Shown: piece after piece, positions 6,742 through 13,461 of the stretch
Layout: each line of letters starts with the position of its first letter
Position numbering within the stretch: position 1 is the first letter of the stretch
Virus record (IMG/VR): IMGVR_UViG_3300042261_001312
Span: 1 to 64,000 of that record
DNA length: 64,000 nucleotides
Source: a virus
Reading direction: 5' to 3' (one strand)
Notes under the pieces: model-generated
Seen by the model: the letters and a program-made list of their open reading frames with translations, nothing else
Databases searched by the model: none
What the model was told of the DNA's origin: nothing
Position numbers and translations under genes: made by a program

Positions 6742-6780
6742 GGAGTGCCGTTGCTATGGTAGGCAAAAATTCAGCACTCC
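6742..6780 (-). ncRNA. conserved hairpin element, copy 4
   Basis: Stem GGAGTGC/GCACTCC with core GTTGCTATGGTAGGC and AAAAATTC. Stem sequence differs from copies 1-3 but pairing is kept. Confidence 0.65.
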
Positions 6781-6810
6781 AAGTAGAATAGTAACGTTTC
6801 TAACTGATAT

Positions 6811-6841
6811 ATTATACGTATATTGGTACAGAAAGGTTACA
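6811..6841 (-). promoter_or_regulatory. left-region promoter
   Basis: TGTAACC and CGTATAAT boxes about 30 nt before hairpin element copy 4. Confidence 0.65.
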
Positions 6842-6853
6842 TATAAAAAGAAA

Positions 6854-6881
6854 AAACCTTCACTTTATTTTGTGAAGGTTT
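6854..6881 (-). terminator. terminator of short transcript
   Basis: Stem AAACCTTCAC/GTGAAGGTTT followed on the minus strand by TTTTTTC. Ends the unit starting at promoter 6993-7023. Confidence 0.7.
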
Positions 6882-6993
6882 TTGTTGTTCGTCTAAATTA
6901 TATATAGATTACCTCTAGGGAGAACCTCTTTCACTATTCGGATTTAGTGTTTTCATACTGACTGACTTTTAATTTGCTAAAAAATGTTAATCA
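6854..6993 (-). ncRNA. short transcript with possible 13-aa peptide
   Basis: About 140 nt between promoter 6993-7023 and terminator 6854-6881. The only frame is MKTLNPNSERGSP, ending in TAG. Could be a small RNA or a leader-type peptide. Confidence 0.4.
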
Positions 6994-7023
6994 TTATACG
7001 TACATTGCGTTGAAAAGGTTACA
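6993..7023 (-). promoter_or_regulatory. left-region promoter
   Basis: TGTAACC and CGTATAAT boxes; the downstream unit holds only a 13-codon frame and a terminator. Confidence 0.65.
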
Positions 7024-7281
7024 TTATCCAGCAGTACTTTTATAAGCAAGATTCCATACGTTATACGTTTTCTTAACCACATACAATTCAAAGTAACTAT
7101 CTGTGTTAGGTTGAACATTGTTAATGTGAATCACCTTATATGTTTCCATACCATACACATACTCAATGGGTTCTACACCTTTGTTAAAGTAATCCTTTAA
7201 GGAAAGTAATAACCATTTGAGGAATTCTTCACCAAAGGCTTCTTTGATTTTGTGTTGATTTCTTAAACTGAAACGTATCAT
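7024..7281 (-). CDS. hypothetical protein (85 aa)
   Basis: Start chosen at MIRFSLRNQHKIKEAFG (7281) because its ATG overlaps the TGA of the upstream 218-aa gene (ATGA), a typical coupled junction; an upstream in-frame ATG at 7311 also exists. Not recognised; soluble. Confidence 0.6.
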   Translation of the reverse strand: MIRFSLRNQHKIKEAFGEEFLKWLLLSLKDYFNKGVEPIEYVYGMETYKVIHINNVQPNTDSYFELYVVKKTYNVWNLAYKSTAG

Positions 7282-7934
7282 TTTGATTTTACCTTTATTG
7301 AATATCCCCATTCTTTCATACCATTCTTTGACATATCGGTATCAGCAACAAACTTAATATTATTGGCTTGTGCTTTGATGAAGTCCATAGGATTGTCATA
7401 ATTGAATCTGTAATTGGGATATTTGTCTGCAATCTTTTTTATGTCAACACTAATCTCAACTACATATCTTTTGGTGAGAATATTCTTCTTGACGACTGGT
7501 TTCTTCTTTGGTTTTGGTATTAAACTTTTAACATCTTTCCATATGAGATCACCCATCTCATCTCCATCCCATAAGCCAATGCTACCATCATCATAATCAA
7601 TCTCACCGATGGTATATGCTTTGCGTTTGTAAACAATCATATCACCTTCACTGAATTGCAGTTGAAGTGGAATGTTTATTAATTTAGAATAATTGCCCTC
7701 ATCATCGATTTTAGTTTCCTCAAACAATTTTGCAAGGAGCGATGCAAGGTATTCAATATTCTTGGCACGTACATTCACGTTCTCATCATCCATTGCAACT
7801 TTATACAAGTGCAATATGCCTTCGAATGTTTTGGATTGTTTCTCATTGAGAGTATGGATATTCTCTTGGAGAATTTCAATGCCGTTCTCAATTGTATACC
7901 ATAATTCTTGGTAGCCATCAATTAATTCTTCCAT
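7278..7934 (-). CDS. hypothetical protein (218 aa)
   Basis: Not recognised. An N-terminal helical half (residues 1-90) precedes a small barrel-like segment FSEGDMIVYKRKAYTIGEID reminiscent of SH3/KOW-type folds, a linker PKPKKKPVVKK and a C-terminal strand-rich end. Translationally coupled to the next gene. Confidence 0.6.
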   Translation of the reverse strand: MEELIDGYQELWYTIENGIEILQENIHTLNEKQSKTFEGILHLYKVAMDDENVNVRAKNIEYLASLLAKLFEETKIDDEGNYSKLINIPLQLQFSEGDMIVYKRKAYTIGEIDYDDGSIGLWDGDEMGDLIWKDVKSLIPKPKKKPVVKKNILTKRYVVEISVDIKKIADKYPNYRFNYDNPMDFIKAQANNIKFVADTDMSKNGMKEWGYSIKVKSK

Positions 7935-7950
7935 CTTAATTAAAATTAGG

Positions 7951-8256
7951 TTAGTACAATCTCATTGTTTTAAGTTTGTCAACATCGACATACCTGTTTG
8001 AACCACCTGTGTAATCCTTGTAGTCCTTTGCAGTTCTGTAAAGCAATTTGGTATAACCAAAGTGTCTTACATCAGAACAACTGAAGTAAAATATTTGACC
8101 AAACTTGTTGGTAAAGAAGCCACTAAAGTAATAGAAGCCATAAGACATCTTTACATTAGTACATTGCATCTCTTTAAGATTTCGCATTATTCTTCGCCTT
8201 TCTCTGCTGAAGAATTCTTTGAAGTCTTGTCCTAAATCTTTTCCTTTGTAATTCAT
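7951..8256 (-). CDS. hypothetical protein (101 aa)
   Basis: Basic N-terminus (FFSRERRRIMRNLKEMQ) then an aromatic-rich body with SYGFYYFSGFFT and FYFSCSDVRHFG. I recall similar small proteins in Bacteroidota mobile elements but know no function. Own promoter at 8286-8316; heads a three-gene run with 7278 and 7024. Confidence 0.6.
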   Translation of the reverse strand: MNYKGKDLGQDFKEFFSRERRRIMRNLKEMQCTNVKMSYGFYYFSGFFTNKFGQIFYFSCSDVRHFGYTKLLYRTAKDYKDYTGGSNRYVDVDKLKTMRLY

Positions 8257-8285
8257 CTCTCTTAATTTAAATTGGTTTGTACATT

Positions 8286-8316
8286 ATTATACGTTTTTAA
8301 ATTAAAAAAGGTTACA
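8286..8316 (-). promoter_or_regulatory. left-region promoter
   Basis: TGTAACC and CGTATAAT boxes upstream of the 101-aa gene. Confidence 0.65.
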
Positions 8317-8350
8317 TTGCTGCAACCTCTTTTAATTTTCTGCTTTTGGT

Positions 8351-9073
8351 TTAGTTTAACCATTCTGCAAATACATCGGAGTAGTCATCCAAACTTTTCT
8401 CCCGAATCTCATTGTAGTTTGCTACATACTTCTCCGTGAATTTCTCCTCATTGAATTGTTTCAAGGAAGAAACATAGTGCAGGGCAAGTGCCATTCGGGA
8501 GGACATCTTGCTTCTCACGATTGCGGAGAGTTTCGCTGCAAGACTCAAAGTGTACTCAGTTTCTTTCAGCATATTCACTTTGAATGTGCCATCTTCGATC
8601 ATATCTGAAACATAACCACGTGACCGCCATCCGTACAACATTGAAGCAATTGTGGTGAAAGTGAAAGTGCAGGTCTTTTTAACATCCCTGAGAGTGATGT
8701 AATCAGGATAGTGCAGGTGGATGAACGTTTTGATGTAGTCACTCGGATTCCATTGCCTTTGTGTTGAATTCAACGATGCTACAAAGTGAACGATTTCCTC
8801 AACAGTTTTGAATTCAACATCAACTACGATGCCCGTGAATTCGATACCCAATTGTGTGGCTGTTGCCGCCCGATTCTGACCATCTGCAACGTAGTAGTAC
8901 TTCTTACCATCCGTGCTGAAAAGATCGGTGTAGATGAGGATGATTGCTCCGACAAAGCCATACTTTGCCATCTTTTCTGCTAACTCATTTCTGAAACCAT
9001 AATCCCTGTTGAAAGGTAAGTGATGTAATTTTTTGTAATCTTCTCTCGTCGTAAAATAAATAACTTTTTTCAT
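8351..9073 (-). CDS. ParB-like domain protein (240 aa)
   Basis: Residues about 1-100 match a ParB/sulfiredoxin-type fold with the conserved DGQNRAATATQLG loop at 64-76, the nucleotide-binding/catalytic segment of that superfamily. The rest is helical with a possible DNA-binding part (YITLRDVKKTC). Phage members act as nucleases, CTP-dependent clamps or DNA-binding adaptors; which applies cannot be told here. Own promoter at 9121-9151, and no partner parA is visible nearby. Confidence 0.6.
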   Translation of the reverse strand: MKKVIYFTTREDYKKLHHLPFNRDYGFRNELAEKMAKYGFVGAIILIYTDLFSTDGKKYYYVADGQNRAATATQLGIEFTGIVVDVEFKTVEEIVHFVASLNSTQRQWNPSDYIKTFIHLHYPDYITLRDVKKTCTFTFTTIASMLYGWRSRGYVSDMIEDGTFKVNMLKETEYTLSLAAKLSAIVRSKMSSRMALALHYVSSLKQFNEEKFTEKYVANYNEIREKSLDDYSDVFAEWLN

Positions 9074-9120
9074 AATGCGTTTGTTTTAAATTGTTGATAC
9101 TTAAATAATTGGTTGTAATA

Positions 9121-9151
9121 ATTATACGAATCTAAATTCAAAAAGGTTACA
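9121..9151 (-). promoter_or_regulatory. left-region promoter
   Basis: TGTAACC and CGTATAAT boxes upstream of the ParB-like gene. Confidence 0.65.
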
Positions 9152-9176
9152 TAAATACTAAACTTTTTTTAATTAA

Positions 9177-9200
9177 AAAAGGGTGAAATTGCTTTCACCC
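9177..9200 (-). terminator. intrinsic terminator
   Basis: Stem GGGTGAAA/TTTCACCC, four-base loop, with T-run on the minus strand; ends the gene at 9221-9621. Confidence 0.7.
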
Positions 9201-9220
9201 TTTTAACCAATTAAAACATA

Positions 9221-9621
9221 TCAACCATAAACAATTTCATCGAACAATGCGTACTGAACAATTAAATCAGCCGTGTTTGCATCGTGATTGTCAAGTAGGT
9301 CTGACAGATTTTCGTTGTACTCGGTACAATACCATTTGATGCCTTCCAACATTTTCTCCCACGTCAACTCCCATTTGTCACTGCTTTCAGCATCGAACAA
9401 TATGAGAGTGCCACCATAACCAATAGCATCACTTGCGAATTGTACATTGGTCCATCTTCCTCAGATATGCCAAGGTAGTTCTTATTCTCATCCAATTTGA
9501 TGATTGCCTTGCGACACCAATAGTTAATGCCACCTTCTAAAGCAGACACAACAAGATTGTTAATATCTTCAGTTGTGAATTCGTGACTCTGCTCAATAGA
9601 TACTTTAAATTTCTTTTCCAT
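9221..9621 (-). pseudogene. conserved small protein, frameshifted in the middle
   Basis: The first frame (from 9621) encodes EFTTEDINNLVVSALEGGIN-YW and then turns into unlikely sequence. A second frame from about 9465 to TGA at 9221 encodes TNVQFASDAIGYGGTLILFD, AESSDKWELTWEKMLEG and IVQYALFDEIVYG. I know this order of motifs (SALEGGINYW, then ASD.IGYGGTL, DAES, IVQYALF) from small conserved Bacteroidota/phage proteins as one polypeptide. So one base is missing near 9465, truly or by error. Function unknown. Confidence 0.6.
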
Positions 9622-9650
9622 AGTATGAATGATTTAATGGTTATATGTAC

Positions 9651-9682
9651 ATTGATACGAACATTAATTAAAAAAGGTTACA
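9651..9682 (-). promoter_or_regulatory. left-region promoter, weak -10 box
   Basis: TGTAACC box intact, downstream box CGTATCA; precedes the frameshifted gene 9221-9621. Confidence 0.5.
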
Positions 9683-9687
9683 AAAAA

Positions 9688-9738
9688 GATAGGACATTGG
9701 CTTCAATGGTTGCACCCACATACTTTCCAATGCCCTAT
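9688..9738 (-). terminator. long-loop terminator
   Basis: GATAGGGCATTGG pairs with CCAATGTCCTATC (one bulge) around a 26-nt loop, followed on the minus strand by TTTTTTG. Ends the 79-aa gene. Confidence 0.6.
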
Positions 9739-9745
9739 CAATAAT

Positions 9746-9985
9746 TTACTTCACCCCTGCCATTTTCTTCAACTCTGCTTTAATTGCCTTGGCGACAGTT
9801 CCTCTCCAAGTTCCCGCATTTGCAAGGAAATAGAGAACGATTGACTTCGCTGAGTCGTGGTAGTAGTTATCCGTGATCTTGTCCAGAGAGGACATTGCAT
9901 CTAAGTAAGGTACTGCACCAAAGTATACCTTTGTCCAGTCTTTTTTGATTTCTTTTGCGATCTGATACAGAGGACGTGTTTCCAT
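9746..9985 (-). CDS. conserved small protein (79 aa)
   Basis: METRPLYQIAKEIKKDW, then YFGAVPYLDAM and SIVLYFLANAGTWRG. This motif order is familiar from small proteins of Bacteroidota phages and mobile elements; helical, soluble, function unknown. It sits directly downstream of tRNA-Arg and promoter 10094-10124, so both probably share a transcript. Confidence 0.65.
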   Translation of the reverse strand: METRPLYQIAKEIKKDWTKVYFGAVPYLDAMSSLDKITDNYYHDSAKSIVLYFLANAGTWRGTVAKAIKAELKKMAGVK

Positions 9986-10015
9986 AATAATGAATTTAAT
10001 TGGTTAATAAATCAG

Positions 10016-10087
10016 TACTCCCACTCAGACTCGAACTGAGATTGACAGATTAGAAATCTGCTGTTCTATCCCTTGAACTATGGGAGC
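10016..10087 (-). tRNA. tRNA-Arg(TCT)
   Basis: Acceptor GCTCCCA/TGGGAGT, D GTTC/GAAC, anticodon stem GCAGA/TCTGT with loop TTTCTAA, T-arm CTCAG/CTGAG. Canonical. Promoter 10094-10124 ends just before its 5' end. Confidence 0.9.
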
Positions 10088-10093
10088 ATATCT

Positions 10094-10124
10094 GTTATAC
10101 GTTTCTTAATTTAAAAAGGTTACA
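10094..10124 (-). promoter_or_regulatory. left-region promoter of tRNA-Arg
   Basis: TGTAACC and CGTATAAC boxes immediately upstream of tRNA-Arg(TCT). Confidence 0.65.
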
Positions 10125-10388
10125 TTAATATGTATAATAATCACGTATTGACATTCCTTGATACTCTTCCAGAGATTTAACAAATATCTCCCACAATTCG
10201 GCTTCGCCTTCCATTATCGCATCCTTAATTGCTTTTTTTGTTTCATATGTACCCATTTTCTCAGCAAACTTACTAACCGCTTCCTCAAAGTTGATTTTTG
10301 ATTGCATTTCACGTGCCTGTACTTTATCCTCAACTAATAATCCGTTTGACAATTTATAGGCTTCTACTTTTACTTTCTCCATTTCCAT
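10125..10388 (-). CDS. hypothetical protein (87 aa)
   Basis: Not recognised. Highly charged, helical (MEMEKVKVEAYKLSNGLLVE). Begins with two ATGs two codons apart; either may start. Own promoter at 10414-10444. Confidence 0.6.
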   Translation of the reverse strand: MEMEKVKVEAYKLSNGLLVEDKVQAREMQSKINFEEAVSKFAEKMGTYETKKAIKDAIMEGEAELWEIFVKSLEEYQGMSIRDYYTY

Positions 10389-10413
10389 AACTAATAATTT
10401 TAATTGGTTATCT

Positions 10414-10444
10414 GTTATACGTTTCTTAATTTAAAAAGGTTACA
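10414..10444 (-). promoter_or_regulatory. left-region promoter
   Basis: TGTAACC and CGTATAAC boxes; 12-base match to the neighbouring copy at 10094 including its A/T spacer. Confidence 0.65.
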
Positions 10445-10447
10445 ATG

Positions 10448-10636
10448 CTACCTCATTTTTTTACTCGCATCTATAATGCTAATTAACTTTGCGTATAAGT
10501 ACAATAGTCCTATTATGATTAGGAAGGTAAACAATCCACCAAATGCTTCCATAATAAAATCGTAAAGGAATACATAAAAGAATAACATTGCTACAAAGAA
10601 TACTGTGGTTACGAACAATACTAAAAATGCTTTCAT
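10448..10636 (-). CDS. small two-pass membrane protein (62 aa)
   Basis: Two hydrophobic segments: residues 1-26 (MKAFLVLFVTTVFFVAMLFF) and about 34-52 (LFTFLIIIGLLYLYAKLI), short basic tail. No recognised family. It follows the sigma-factor gene by about 40 nt in reverse order, so transcription from upstream of the sigma gene is possible only if read-through occurs. Confidence 0.6.
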   Translation of the reverse strand: MKAFLVLFVTTVFFVAMLFFYVFLYDFIMEAFGGLFTFLIIIGLLYLYAKLISIIDASKKMR

Positions 10637-10692
10637 TGTATATGGTTTTAAGCGGTTATTTTTAATTAAAATTGAATGAGTGAACTATGCCC

Positions 10693-11481
10693 TTAATCAA
10701 GGGCATAGTCCTCTCTATACTTCTGTAATTCACTCTGCAAGGTTGCCCTCAATCTGAGTATATTTACCTTAACACTATTCAAAGGCATTTGACAGATTTC
10801 AGCAACTTCCTCATAAGACTTCTGCCTTAAAAAATGTGCTATTGCGATCTTCCTAAACTTCGGCTTCAACGTGCGGAATGCCTTTGCAACATCTGACAAT
10901 ACTTCCTTACTCTCAACACTTGCACTTGTATTGCTTTCAGCATTGATTTGGAAATATTCGTCACCATCAGCATCAACATAGTCGCTGATATTCGTATTGA
11001 TATTCTTGCGAACCTTCTTTGTTGAAGATACACCATATTCATTCTCAACCTCAACTTCTACTACTTTGGTAGCCTTGCGATAGTGGTCAACCATCTGATG
11101 ATAGGCAATACCTTTCAGCCACGTGTTGATCTTACTCATTTCCTTATCGTATGTAGCCAAATGCTTCTTAGCCTTCATAAAGGTATCATCGCAGATTTCC
11201 TCTGCGATTTCATAATGACCATTGCCCATTTTGAACTTCAGAAAGTTCAGAACTTCCTTATAGTATTTTGCATAGATTTCCTCAAAGGAAACTTCGGGAA
11301 TAACCAAACCATTGTCACATACCAAACGAACTGCAATTACAGTTTCAGTTGCAGTACCTTTGGCAATTGCCCAAGATTGTTTCATACAAGCGGAGAACAT
11401 TTCCATAGTCCTAACTGATTGACTACGAAACATTTGCCAAGCCCTTTTCATAATCTCTGATTTGTTGTAGGTCGTTTTCAT
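10693..11481 (-). CDS. sigma-70 family RNA polymerase sigma factor (ECF-like, 262 aa)
   Basis: Start at MKTTYNKSEIMKRAWQMFR (11481). Residues 1-65 resemble a short N-terminal module (SEIMKRAW...FSACMKQSWAIAK) that I know from Bacteroidota plasmid and phage proteins. Then region 2 (YAKYYKEVLNFL, EEICDDTFMKAKKH, WLKGIAYHQMVDHYRK) and, after an acidic linker, region 4 (LKPKFRKIAIAHFLRQKSYEEVAEICQ helix-turn-helix). It would redirect host RNA polymerase, plausibly to one of the two phage promoter classes seen here. It ends the minus-strand early block, divergent from the plus-strand gene at 11708. Confidence 0.8.
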   Translation of the reverse strand: MKTTYNKSEIMKRAWQMFRSQSVRTMEMFSACMKQSWAIAKGTATETVIAVRLVCDNGLVIPEVSFEEIYAKYYKEVLNFLKFKMGNGHYEIAEEICDDTFMKAKKHLATYDKEMSKINTWLKGIAYHQMVDHYRKATKVVEVEVENEYGVSSTKKVRKNINTNISDYVDADGDEYFQINAESNTSASVESKEVLSDVAKAFRTLKPKFRKIAIAHFLRQKSYEEVAEICQMPLNSVKVNILRLRATLQSELQKYREDYALD

Positions 11482-11707
11482 AGCGAATAGATTAAAAAGT
11501 GAATGAATGATTAACAATGCAAATATAACTCTATTTTAATTAAAAACAATAGCCAAACGTAATTTATTCTCATTCTAAATAACAACCACCTTATTTAGAA
11601 TCTGTCTAAATTTCAATCTTAATTAAAAATAATTACATTTTGGAGTATCACGTATTAAAATAATACCTAATATTGTATCAGTTATTCACCACTTAATTTT
11701 TTACATT
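11482..11707. other. divergent intergenic region
   Basis: About 225 nt between the sigma-factor gene (minus) and the gene at 11708 (plus). Very A/T-rich. Holds the palindrome at 11593-11611 and half-sites CATTCTAAAT; no copy of the TGTAACC promoter or of GTATTTAT. Confidence 0.5.
11593..11611. promoter_or_regulatory. operator-like palindrome
   Basis: ATTTAGA-5 nt-TCTAAAT. A near copy lies at 12364-12386, so the pair flanks the plus-strand gene 11708-12319. Reminiscent of metal-regulator boxes, which is only a resemblance. Confidence 0.45.
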
Positions 11708-12319
11708 ATGAAAAACATTATTGATTCAATCGTTAAGAAAGTTGTAAACCTCTTCGCAAACCCAATGACTTCTGCCCTTACGGGTTTATCTTCAGCCTCA
11801 TTCGTAGGCATTCGCAACTACGTTTCCTCTACTTCAGGGGAAATTGCAAACCACGTTATTCTTGCTAACTTTTCTTATGGCAATGCCGTAAAAAATGACC
11901 TGAAAAAATTGCAAAACACAACTCAATCCGACATTCAGGAAATTGTTGAAAAGTTTGGCTTCTCTGTCGAATTAATTAATACTGCAATAGCAAAGTTAAT
12001 TGATTCCTTTGTTAAAAATCAGAACCCCGAAACACGATCAAACCAAAGCAAGGGACAAACTGATGCATACGTTAATATCTCAGATTGCATCCGTTTGCAT
12101 ATCGAATCACAAAAGATTTATATCTATGGCTTGGGCATTAGCAAGGAAATTATCCAAAAAGGTGAATATAAATCTGTTAACTCTCGTGAATTAACACTAT
12201 GCCAAAATGCAGTAAAAAAACACTTCAACTTATCAACTGCCAAATTTAAGCAGTATATAATTGAACCTGACCAAATTGGTTCAGTTAAAGTTAATGGTAC
12301 TGAATATGCGGTGAATTAA
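11708..12319 (+). CDS. hypothetical protein (203 aa)
   Basis: Not recognised. N-terminal 70 residues are hydrophobic-helical and Ser-rich (MTSALTGLSSASFVGIRNYV, EIANHVILANFSYGNAVKND), then a charged helical region and a C-terminal half with strand character. No clear signal peptide. It has its own intrinsic terminator at 12331-12355 and is flanked by palindromes. I have seen similar GEIANHVI segments in Bacteroidota proteins but know no role. Confidence 0.65.
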   Translation: MKNIIDSIVKKVVNLFANPMTSALTGLSSASFVGIRNYVSSTSGEIANHVILANFSYGNAVKNDLKKLQNTTQSDIQEIVEKFGFSVELINTAIAKLIDSFVKNQNPETRSNQSKGQTDAYVNISDCIRLHIESQKIYIYGLGISKEIIQKGEYKSVNSRELTLCQNAVKKHFNLSTAKFKQYIIEPDQIGSVKVNGTEYAVN

Positions 12320-12330
12320 CTACCCAAAGA

Positions 12331-12355
12331 GTGCAGAGAAATCTGCACCCTTTTT
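12331..12355 (+). terminator. terminator of gene 11708
   Basis: Stem GTGCAGA/TCTGCAC, four-base loop, CC then seven T on the plus strand. Confidence 0.8.
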
Positions 12356-12363
12356 TTACTGCC

Positions 12364-12386
12364 TTATTTAGAATTAGTCTAAATAA
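12364..12386. promoter_or_regulatory. operator-like palindrome
   Basis: Nine-base inverted repeat TTATTTAGA-ATTAG-TCTAAATAA, stronger than the copy at 11593. Confidence 0.5.
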
Positions 12387-12850
12387 AAATAACCACTTTA
12401 CTTATAATCATTCTAAATAGATTTCCTTGCCTTGTTTTAGACGATTTAAGCAACTCTGCACTCAACTGATACCTACTATCAACTATCATATAGATATACT
12501 ATCCTATGCCTTATATACCCCTCCTCCTGCAGTATCCCCCCCTCCTCCCCCTCCCCCCAGACCCCCTTCAGGACGGGCGGGGTGCGACGTTCATACCCTT
12601 TCAGAACATATAAAATTTTCTCAAAAAAAATTTTTGCTTTTTCCTAAAATCCTCGATTACAGATAGTTACATAAAATTAATGGCTTGTAAAAAATTTCCA
12701 AAAAATTTTCTGTAAGGGGGTAAAACATGAACCATAATTTTTTTCCAAAAAAATTTCTGTAAGGGTAAAAAATGACTTAATAATTTTTCCAAAAAAATTT
12801 TTTCTACAAGGGTAAAATATGATATAATTAATCTTTGATTTGTACGATGA
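12387..12850. other. regulatory-looking intergenic region upstream of the repeat-protein cassette
   Basis: About 460 nt without a gene. 12517-12590 is a C-rich block (many C4-C7 runs ending GGGCGGGG) unlike anything else in the window. 12695-12822 holds three tandem units. The plus-strand frame through the C-rich block (poly-Pro) and the minus-strand frame through the repeats are judged spurious. Confidence 0.6.
12695..12822 (+). repeat. three tandem units of about 45 nt
   Basis: Each has TTTCC, A6-7, T4-6, CTGTAAGGG or CTACAAGGG, then TAAAA and ATGA. Units start near 12695, 12742 and 12786. They precede the cassette; possibly protein-binding or leader elements. Confidence 0.65.
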
Positions 12851-12858
12851 GTATTTAT
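12851..12858 (+). promoter_or_regulatory. late-type motif GTATTTAT
   Basis: 16 nt before the ATG at 12875. The in-frame ATG at 12857 lies inside this motif and is therefore not the likely start. Confidence 0.55.
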
Positions 12859-12874
12859 GGGTAAAAGTATTGTA

Positions 12875-13450
12875 ATGGATAAGACGCAGAAGCAATTAAT
12901 AGATACTTATTTTCGTAAAAGGAAGATTGCTACGGAGCAAAATGAGGTATATGAATACAAGGGATATGAGATTGTATATGCTTTAGACAATGACATACCA
13001 ATTAATTTAAATAAAGTAAGTAATCATCAAATTGCCATTATTTTAGGTAAGCAACCATCATTAATTAATAAATTTGATTTATCTAAATTAGATGGTGATA
13101 ATATTAATGTAATTTTAAATAATCAACCATCATTAATTGATAAATTTGATTTAGATGGATTAAATGGTTATGATATTGCCACTATTTTAGGCGATCAACC
13201 ACAATTAATTAATAAATTTGATTTATCTAAATTAGATAGGCAAGATTTTGCTTATATTTTACGTAAGCAACCACAATTTGCAGATAGGTTTGATTTAAAT
13301 AAATTAAATGGTGGTTATATTGCTCATATTTTAGGTAAGCAACCATCATTAGTTGATAAATTTGATTTATCTAAATTAGATGGTAATAATATTGCCAAAA
13401 TTTTAAAATATCAACCACAATTAGAAAAATATTTTAAAGGAATATATTAA
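12875..13450 (+). CDS. repeat protein A (191 aa)
   Basis: Start MDKTQKQLIDTYFRKRKIA chosen by homology with the next two genes, all of which share this 20-residue leader. After about 35 residues come five to six units of about 23-24 residues with pattern I..IL..QP.LI.KFDLSKLDG. The repeats are probably an extended helical solenoid. No known family recognised. First gene of a four-gene plus-strand cassette in which copy number of the repeat differs between paralogues; DNA repeats are similar enough for recombination. Confidence 0.75.
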   Translation: MDKTQKQLIDTYFRKRKIATEQNEVYEYKGYEIVYALDNDIPINLNKVSNHQIAIILGKQPSLINKFDLSKLDGDNINVILNNQPSLIDKFDLDGLNGYDIATILGDQPQLINKFDLSKLDRQDFAYILRKQPQFADRFDLNKLNGGYIAHILGKQPSLVDKFDLSKLDGNNIAKILKYQPQLEKYFKGIY

Positions 13451-13461
13451 ATTTTAATATA

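Larger units (their letters stand above)
6645..6811 (-). ncRNA. stand-alone RNA carrying hairpin element copy 4
   Basis: Promoter 6811-6841, the hairpin element at 6742-6780 and terminator 6645-6673 bracket about 165 nt without a reading frame. A second hairpin (TTGCT/AGCAA around 6710) repeats part of the core sequence CCATAGCAA. Confidence 0.55.

Noticed and set aside
12427-12666. Plus-strand frame with poly-proline through the C-rich block
   Set aside because: No motif, no leader signal, composition explained by the C-rich DNA block.
12677-12895. Minus-strand frame with repeated FWKF/EKNYG peptides
   Set aside because: Repeats come from the tandem DNA units; frame overlaps the cassette start and has no upstream signals.
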